Shown here in pieces: positions 59,211 to 64,000 of a DNA stretch of 64,000 bases (the first letter of the stretch is position 1; each line of letters starts with the position of its first letter). The position numbers and the translations under genes are program-made. Below the pieces are notes generated by a model, which made no database searches, had not been told where the DNA came from, and was given only the letters and a program-made list of their open reading frames with translations. This stretch comes from Alkalicoccus saliphilus (lineage in GTDB: Bacteria > Bacillota > Bacilli > Bacillales > Salisediminibacteriaceae), in NCBI RefSeq assembly GCF_003044065.1, contig NZ_PZJJ01000003.1, positions 62,001 through 126,000 of the forward strand. The letters are read 5' to 3'.

Positions 59211-60704
59211 ATGAATTATGTTATAGGAGTGGACCTTGGAACAAGTGCGGTAAAAGCGCTTCTCGTCAGCCGGGAGGAAGGCGCTGTTACAGCTGAAGCA
59301 AGCAGGGAGTACCCGTTGTATCATGACTACGCCGGGTGGAGCGAACAGGAACCGGAAGACTGGGTACAGGCGACGCTCGAAGCGGTCCGGGAAGTGGCAG
59401 CTGAAGCCGGCAATCCGTCAGAAATAAAGGGTCTCAGCTTTTCCGGACAGATGCACGGCCTGGTCCTTCTCAATAAAGATAAACAGCCGCTGCGCCGGGC
59501 TATTCTCTGGAACGATACGAGAACGACGAAGCAGTGCCGCCGCATTGAAGAAATGGTCGGGGAGGAGAGACTTCTGTCGATCACTAAAAATCCTGCTCTG
59601 GAAGGTTTTACTCTTCCAAAACTGCTCTGGGTTAAAGAAGAGCAGCCGGAGCTTTTTGCAGAAGCAGATTCTTTTATGCTTCCGAAAGACTACGTGAGGC
59701 TGCGCCTTACCGGAGATGCAGCAATGGAGTATTCCGATGCTGCCGGCACTCTGCTTTTGGACGTGGGTAGAAAAGAATGGAGCAGGGAAATTTGTGAAGC
59801 AGTTGGTCTTCCGTTTTCTCTCTGCCCGAAACTTCTTGCTTCCCATGAAGAAGCTGGCACACTTCAGGAAGACATCAGAAACGCGACGGGACTCGAGGAG
59901 ATAAAAGTTTTTGCCGGAGGTGCGGATAACGCGTGCGGCGCTGTAGGAACCGGAATTCTTGAAGAAGGAACGGTGCTGAGCAGCACAGGGACTTCCGGTG
60001 TCGTTCTTGCTTATGAAAAGGACGCGGAAAAGGATTTCCAGGGGAAGGTGCATTATTTTAATCACGCAGAGTCAGACGGCTATTACAGCATGGGGGTAAC
60101 CCTTGCTGCCGGTCACAGCTTCAGCTGGTTTAAAAACACGTTTGCCCCGGACAAATCGTTTGAAGAGCTCGTCAAACTGGCAGAGAGTTCTCCCCCAGGG
60201 GCGAAAGGTCTCCTTTTCACTCCTTATATTTCCGGGGAAAGAACCCCCCACGCCGATGCGGATGTCCGTGGAAGCTTTATAGGAATGCACGCTTCCCATA
60301 CGCTCGGGGATTTTGTACGGGCGGTTATGGAAGGCATTACTTTTTCACTTCAGGAATCCTTGTCTGCATTTAAAGCACAGGGGAAGAACGTTCAGAAGGT
60401 TGTAGCGACCGGCGGCGGTGCGAAAAGCAGTTTCTGGCTTCAAATGCAGGCTGATATTTATAATACACCGGTCGTAAAGCTGAAAAGTGAACAGGGCCCG
60501 GGACTTGGTGCAGCACTGCTGGCAGCTTACGGGCTCGGCTGGTATGCTTCCCTTCAGGAAGCAGCAGGTGAATTTGCAGAGGAGGCAGAACGTTTTGAGC
60601 CTGAAACAGAAAATGTTCTCACTTACAGCCGGCTGTTCCCGCTGTATCAGGAGGTTTATGCTTCCACAAGCAGTCTCAGTACTGCCTTGAAAGATTTCCG
60701 ATAG
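59211..60704 (+). CDS. xylB: Xylulokinase
   Basis: A 497-residue FGGY-family kinase phosphorylating xylulose at the last step before the pentose phosphate pathway. Phosphate-1 motif YVIGVDLGTSAVKALLV at the start, substrate region LSFSGQMHGLVLL, catalytic Asp in FAGGADNACGAVG (near residue 235), adenosine motif VVATGGGAKSSFWLQM (near residue 398). Start ATG 59211; the ribosome binding site GTAAAGGTGG is adequate. Confidence 0.96.
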   Translation: MNYVIGVDLGTSAVKALLVSREEGAVTAEASREYPLYHDYAGWSEQEPEDWVQATLEAVREVAAEAGNPSEIKGLSFSGQMHGLVLLNKDKQPLRRAILWNDTRTTKQCRRIEEMVGEERLLSITKNPALEGFTLPKLLWVKEEQPELFAEADSFMLPKDYVRLRLTGDAAMEYSDAAGTLLLDVGRKEWSREICEAVGLPFSLCPKLLASHEEAGTLQEDIRNATGLEEIKVFAGGADNACGAVGTGILEEGTVLSSTGTSGVVLAYEKDAEKDFQGKVHYFNHAESDGYYSMGVTLAAGHSFSWFKNTFAPDKSFEELVKLAESSPPGAKGLLFTPYISGERTPHADADVRGSFIGMHASHTLGDFVRAVMEGITFSLQESLSAFKAQGKNVQKVVATGGGAKSSFWLQMQADIYNTPVVKLKSEQGPGLGAALLAAYGLGWYASLQEAAGEFAEEAERFEPETENVLTYSRLFPLYQEVYASTSSLSTALKDFR

Positions 60705-60795
60705 CACTTATAATAATATAGTTCAGCTTCGTCACGGCGCTGCCTCGTTTATTCGGATGTTTCCGGTTTAGAAGGCTGCGAATTTACAACAGGAC

Positions 60796-60839
60796 AAAAC
60801 TCCCTTATTCTTAAAGTAATTAAAAAGAAAGGGAGTTTT
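60796..60839 (+). terminator. Terminator of xylB whose right arm is the next gene's ribosome binding site
   Basis: AAAACTCCCTT (60796-60806) pairs with AAGGGAGTTTT (60829-60839), then TT. AAGGGAG is also the Shine-Dalgarno of the GTG at 60845. Confidence 0.7.
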
Positions 60840-60844
60840 TTGCT

Positions 60845-61198
60845 GTGGGACTTTTCAGCCGGGGAGATAATAAAAAGAAACATATAGAACAGGCCGAGGA
60901 ATTTCTTTTTGAAGGAGAGGAGCTGGTCAGCACGTACGGCCTGATGGTCGATTTCGTTGCTTTTACATCGCACCGGATGCTCTTTGTTGACCGTTCGTTC
61001 ATGACAAAATCCAAATCCGTAGTAGTGACGATTCCCTATCAGAAAATCGAAGAGATTGCGATTGAAAAAACCGGCTTTTTCTCGTTTGCCAATACGATTG
61101 AGATTGCGACAAAGACGGAAACTCACGCTCTTCAGTTTTTGAAGGACACGGATATTATGGAAGTTTACCGGGAGCTGTCGAGAAGGATCTGCGAATAA
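60845..61198 (+). CDS. Bacterial PH-domain protein
   Basis: A 117-residue soluble protein of the bacterial pleckstrin-homology type: HIEQAEEFLFEGEELVSTYG, VDFVAFTSHRMLFVDRSF, VVTIPYQKIEEIAIEKTGFF, ending in the helix FLKDTDIMEVYRELSRRI. Such proteins form multimeric rings; their cellular role is unknown. GTG start; the AAGGGAG ribosome binding site lies inside the preceding terminator stem. Confidence 0.88.
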   Translation: MGLFSRGDNKKKHIEQAEEFLFEGEELVSTYGLMVDFVAFTSHRMLFVDRSFMTKSKSVVVTIPYQKIEEIAIEKTGFFSFANTIEIATKTETHALQFLKDTDIMEVYRELSRRICE

Positions 61199-61228
61199 AA
61201 ATTAAATAGGAAAAAGGGGGCGGCGGAT

Positions 61229-61753
61229 ATGCGCAGAGTGGAAGTGACCGATTACGATCCGCGCTGGCCATTGTTGTTTGAGCAGGAAGCAGAGCTGCTG
61301 CGTGGAATACTCGGGGAAAATCTCCGGGATATTTACCATATAGGCAGCACGGCGGTCCCCGGTTTTACGGCTAAACCTATTATCGATATTATGCCGGTAG
61401 TTGAAAGCTTGTCAGAAACAGATTGTCTGGAAGAGATATTTCGGCAGAATGGCTACTATACGCACGGAGAGTCCGGTATCCCGGATAGACTTTTTTACAC
61501 AAAAAATGTAGAAGGGGTCCGGAAGTTTCACCTGCACATTGTAGAAGCTGGGAGCCCTCACATTATCCGTCACCTTGCTGTAAGAGACTATTTGAGAGAG
61601 CATCCCGGGGCGCGCAGGGAGTATAAAGGTTTGAAGCAGTCGCTCGCCTGGGAATACCCTTATAATATAAAGGCTTATATTGAAGGAAAACACGAATATG
61701 TCACCGGCCTGGAGTGCCGGGCACTGCGCTGGTATAGAAAAAGACAATCGTGA
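61229..61753 (+). CDS. GrpB family protein (nucleotidyltransferase-like)
   Basis: A 174-residue UPF0157/GrpB protein with the family stretches VEVTDYDPRWPLLFEQEAEL, IYHIGSTAVPGFTAKPIIDI (polymerase-beta-like GS motif and acidic pair) and HLAVRDYLREHPGARREYKG. The fold suggests nucleotide transfer, function not established. ATG behind AAAGGGGGCGG; followed by the NAD(P)-binding protein after 23 bases. Confidence 0.92.
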   Translation: MRRVEVTDYDPRWPLLFEQEAELLRGILGENLRDIYHIGSTAVPGFTAKPIIDIMPVVESLSETDCLEEIFRQNGYYTHGESGIPDRLFYTKNVEGVRKFHLHIVEAGSPHIIRHLAVRDYLREHPGARREYKGLKQSLAWEYPYNIKAYIEGKHEYVTGLECRALRWYRKRQS

Positions 61754-61776
61754 AAAAGCAGGGAGGAAGTGTTTAC

Positions 61777-62421
61777 ATGAAAGTACTTGTAGTAGGAGCC
61801 AATGGACAGATCGGCAGCCAGCTTGTTGAAAAACTTCACAGCGGCCAAAAACACGAAGTTCGTGCCATGGTGCGTAAAGAAGAACAGGCGGAAAAGTTCC
61901 GCGGAGACGGAGTCGAAACTGTACTGGCAGACCTTGAAGGAAGCGTAGAGGACATTGCTGCGGCAGCAAAAGGCTGTGACGCTGTCGTATTCACAGCCGG
62001 CTCCGGTCCGAATACCGGCATGGATAAAACGATTCTCGTGGATCTTGACGGAGCGGTAAAAACAGTGGAAGCGGCGGAGAAGGCAGGTGTCAGCCGCTAT
62101 ATCCAGGTGAGCGCTATCCAGGCAAACAACAGGGAAAACTGGAGCGAAAAAATCCGGCCGTATTTTGCAGCGAAGCATTACGCTGACCGCGAGCTTATTC
62201 GGAGCAGTCTGAATTACACGATCATCCGGCCGGGAGGTCTTTTAAACGAGCCTGGCACCGGTAAAGTGAAGGCGGCAGAGAACCTCGAACGTGCTTCTAT
62301 TCCGCGTGAGGACGTAGCATCTGTCATTGCAGCGGCACTGGACGAAGAAAAAACGTACAAAAAGAGCTTTGACCTTGTTTCCGGAGATTTGTCACCGGAA
62401 GAAGCACTCCGTGAGCTCTAA
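61777..62421 (+). CDS. NAD(P)-binding protein, atypical SDR (YhfK-like)
   Basis: A 214-residue atypical short-chain dehydrogenase. ATG 61777 is chosen for GGGAGGAAG; upstream in-frame codons overlap the GrpB gene. Cofactor motif VLVVGANGQIGSQLVEKL at the N-terminus, VFTAGSGPN in the middle, YADRELIRSSLNYTIIRPGG near residue 135. No classical YxxxK catalytic pair, so it may be a flavin- or NAD(P)-sensing protein. Terminator follows. Confidence 0.9.
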   Translation: MKVLVVGANGQIGSQLVEKLHSGQKHEVRAMVRKEEQAEKFRGDGVETVLADLEGSVEDIAAAAKGCDAVVFTAGSGPNTGMDKTILVDLDGAVKTVEAAEKAGVSRYIQVSAIQANNRENWSEKIRPYFAAKHYADRELIRSSLNYTIIRPGGLLNEPGTGKVKAAENLERASIPREDVASVIAAALDEEKTYKKSFDLVSGDLSPEEALREL

Positions 62422-62438
62422 TAAAGCGGGAACATTGA

Positions 62439-62468
62439 AAAAAGCTGTCCAAAACTGGACAGCTTTTT
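62439..62468 (+). terminator. Intrinsic terminator of the GrpB/SDR pair
   Basis: AAAAAGCTGTCC (62439-62450) pairs with GGACAGCTTTTT (62457-62468), 6-nt loop, T-run. Confidence 0.9.
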
Positions 62469-62495
62469 TTGCGGGTTTGGGGGGGACGGTGGCTT

Positions 62496-62661
62496 TTAAT
62501 CATTATAAAAGTCGTTTTAATCAGTATAAAAAATTTTTAGTCATTACAGCCGGTTCTTTTGTCATTACAAGGGTTATTAATCATTATAAACAATATTTAA
62601 TCAGTATAAGTATCTCTGCGAAATCGATTAATCATTATAAGGCTGTTTTTAATCGTTATCA
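62496..62661. repeat. Helically phased array of eight TTAATCAtTATAA motifs
   Basis: Thirteen-base units begin at 62496, 62517, 62537, 62558, 62577, 62597, 62628 and 62649: TTAATCATTATAA (three exact), TTAATCAGTATAA (two), and single variants TTAGTCATTACAG, TTTGTCATTACAA and TTAATCGTTATCA. Steps are 21, 20, 21, 19, 20, 31 and 21 bases, that is two helical turns except once three. Spacer sequences differ. The core TAAT-C-ATTA is a dyad. It lies between two convergent genes and after a terminator, so it is not a promoter. Function unknown. Confidence 0.85.
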
Positions 62662-62743
62662 GGCCCGTGAAAGATGCCATTTTATTCCCATACTTTCTTT
62701 TTGCAGTGGACAGCCCCTGTCACCCAGGGCACAGGGAATGCTG

Positions 62744-63985
62744 CTATCTGTAACTGGAACCTTTACGGGAAATGATCCAGCTGAAAACAATGGTGACAAA
62801 CGGAGATAACAGCAGAAAGAAAGCAAAAGGAACATACTGAATAACAGGAACGCCGACAATCGCACTGCATAAAATAGCGAGCAGGCTCCAGGGGACGAGT
62901 CCTGCAAAAACGACGGTCGAATCAGCCAGTGTACGCGCGAGAACCCGCTTATGGAAATGATTTTTCCAGTGCGGCAGAAGCGCCCGGCCGGTCAGAAGAA
63001 TCGGAAATGACTGATTGGGAGACAAAAGGGAAACGCCGGCGGCGGCAGTAACCGTCTGTGCGGTGTTTTTAGTCAAAGATACAGTATCCGTGAATATTTT
63101 TTCGAGGAACGGCTGGAGCATCGCGGTGTCCTCGATAATCTGACAGAAAGCTCCAACGATAAGTATGAAGACGACAAAAGGCAGCATATCCAGCAGGCCG
63201 TTTAACGAAGCTGTACCGGAAATTGCTCCTGAAATCCACTCAGATGGGGCGGTACCCCGGAAAAGCAGAACGAGACCTCCTGCAGCAATAGCAGACAAAA
63301 AGCAGACTTTCATATCTTTTCCGAGCAGAATAAGTAACAGCAGGAGCAGCGGCGGTACGAACGATACGACACGATTCCATGCAAGCGGTTCGGTTTCCAG
63401 AGGAGTGCCGGTGCTCGTTAAGACGGTATCCATACCAAAAAACAGTCCGGCTGTCAGAAGTGCTGTGGTTGCCATGGTAGGTAAAATCGCCCTGAAGTGC
63501 CGGCTGACGCTTAATTCCGTTGAGAATGCGAGCAGTTGAAAGGAGCTGGAAAGAGGAGACGTCCGATCGCCGACGAATGCACCGGAGACAAGTGCCCCGG
63601 CGATGACTGCCTGCGGCAGATTCAGCGCGAGACCCGCGCTCATTAAAGGAATACCGACGATACTGAGACTTCCAACGGCGGAGCCGACGGTAAGAGACAT
63701 GAAAACAGTAATAAGAAAAGCAATCGTAAGAAAGTAATCCGGTGAAATAAATTGAAGAAATAATGTATTCAAATCTTCAATGGTGCCGGCAAGTGCCCAA
63801 GTCGGCAGAATAAGACCTATGAATACGAGCAGCCAGGCTACATTCCGGTTCCGGTACAGTCCTTTTTTGACAGAAGCGGTAAGAGCGCCGGCGGGGACCT
63901 GTTTTTTATATGCCAAATAAATAAGGGTAAAAAATCCGGGCAGCATGGCAGCGGCCAGTGAAAAATCGAAAAATACCGCTGCCAT
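62744..63985 (-). CDS. Na+/H+ antiporter, NhaC family (5' truncated)
   Basis: The visible 413 residues plus an open frame to the right edge (TLFPL precedes the first Met), so the start codon is outside the window. Polytopic membrane protein with NhaC landmarks VFMSLTVGSAVGSLSIVGIP, GALVSGAFVGDRTSPLSSSF and SLLSPNQSFPILLTGRALLP. Typical NhaC proteins are about 450-480 residues, leaving about 40-60 missing. Role: sodium export and cytoplasmic pH homeostasis at high pH and salt. Confidence 0.92.
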   Translation of the reverse strand: MAAVFFDFSLAAAMLPGFFTLIYLAYKKQVPAGALTASVKKGLYRNRNVAWLLVFIGLILPTWALAGTIEDLNTLFLQFISPDYFLTIAFLITVFMSLTVGSAVGSLSIVGIPLMSAGLALNLPQAVIAGALVSGAFVGDRTSPLSSSFQLLAFSTELSVSRHFRAILPTMATTALLTAGLFFGMDTVLTSTGTPLETEPLAWNRVVSFVPPLLLLLLILLGKDMKVCFLSAIAAGGLVLLFRGTAPSEWISGAISGTASLNGLLDMLPFVVFILIVGAFCQIIEDTAMLQPFLEKIFTDTVSLTKNTAQTVTAAAGVSLLSPNQSFPILLTGRALLPHWKNHFHKRVLARTLADSTVVFAGLVPWSLLAILCSAIVGVPVIQYVPFAFFLLLSPFVTIVFSWIISRKGSSYR

Positions 63986-64000
63986 CAGCGGAAACAGGGT

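Noticed and set aside
62496-62661. CRISPR array
   Set aside because: Units are 13 bp with 6-18 bp spacers, far too short, and no cas genes are near.
62327-62809. Plus-strand ORF of 160 codons across the motif array
   Set aside because: It starts inside the SDR gene in another frame, runs through the terminator and the repeated TTAATCATTATAA units, and has no ribosome binding site; its NHYK-like repeats come from the DNA repeat.

Overview
The window reads as a chromosomal segment of a low-to-moderate G+C, spore-forming member of the Bacillaceae with a saline and probably alkaline lifestyle. The indicators are strong AGGAGG-type ribosome binding sites, frequent GTG/TTG starts, acidic surface and secreted proteins, a BCCT compatible-solute transporter, ectoine hydroxylase, an NhaC-type Na+/H+ antiporter, a Carlsberg-like subtilisin and a GerW/YtfJ-type sporulation protein. 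Genus assignment (for example Alkalicoccus or Salisediminibacterium relatives) is inference only. No rRNA, tRNA, CRISPR array, prophage or complete insertion sequence was recognised.

Layout. 1-6.8 kb: NAD(P)HX repair enzyme (cut by the left edge), an SDR, a BCCT transporter, a YihY membrane protein, a repeat-bearing YflT/DUF2382 stress protein and a CsbD-like protein; several have SigB-like promoters. 7-14.5 kb: penicillin-acylase-family enzyme, DUF418 protein, GltS-type symporter, asparagine synthetase and a small XRE regulator. 14.7-24.5 kb: GerW-like protein, a Zur-boxed zinc-binding lipoprotein, a His-rich duplicated small protein, a second GltS-type symporter, an acidic lipoprotein, an NRAMP-type transporter, a second CsbD, an MDR oxidoreductase, a lytic transglycosylase-like protein and a thioredoxin-like lipoprotein. 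24.8-34.7 kb: oligoendopeptidase F, an MFS/tautomerase pair, ectoine hydroxylase, an unrecognised duplicated membrane protein, an ABC pair with degenerate ATPase motifs, and a solitary arginine deiminase.

34.8-37.1 kb holds the most interesting system. A 39-residue secreted peptide gene, absent from long-ORF calling, ends in HDLPYEW, which closely resembles the PapR pheromone of the Bacillus cereus group (LPFE-type C-terminus). It lies 35 bp upstream of a subtilisin gene on the same strand and is divergent from a 296-residue HTH-plus-helical-repeat regulator that looks like PlcR. The sequence therefore suggests a PlcR-PapR-like quorum-sensing circuit whose signal gene is built into the protease operon it may control.

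37.4-48 kb: an SDR, a CstB-like persulfide dioxygenase/rhodanese, HtpX, a ThDP enzyme, a GAF-PAS-GGDEF-EAL protein, a small membrane-anchored unknown, a GNAT acetyltransferase and a HAD hydrolase. 48-60.7 kb is a xylose/xylooligosaccharide locus: YesL, GH43 beta-xylosidase, a CUT1 ABC transporter, a YesMN-type two-component system and XylR on the minus strand, divergent from xylA and xylB on the plus strand, with a XylR-type operator over the xylA promoter. Beyond it lie a PH-domain protein, a GrpB-family protein, an NAD(P)-binding protein and NhaC (cut by the right edge). Between the last two convergent genes is a helically phased array of eight 13-bp motifs.

Two dispersed repeat families occupy intergenic spaces. 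Family A (about 190-357 bp) has imperfect terminal inverted repeats and, in two copies, perfect 8-bp target duplications, so it looks like a MITE. Family B (about 320-400 bp) has its own terminal repeats. All coordinates and motifs were read by eye; family assignments rest on recognition of motifs, not on searches.
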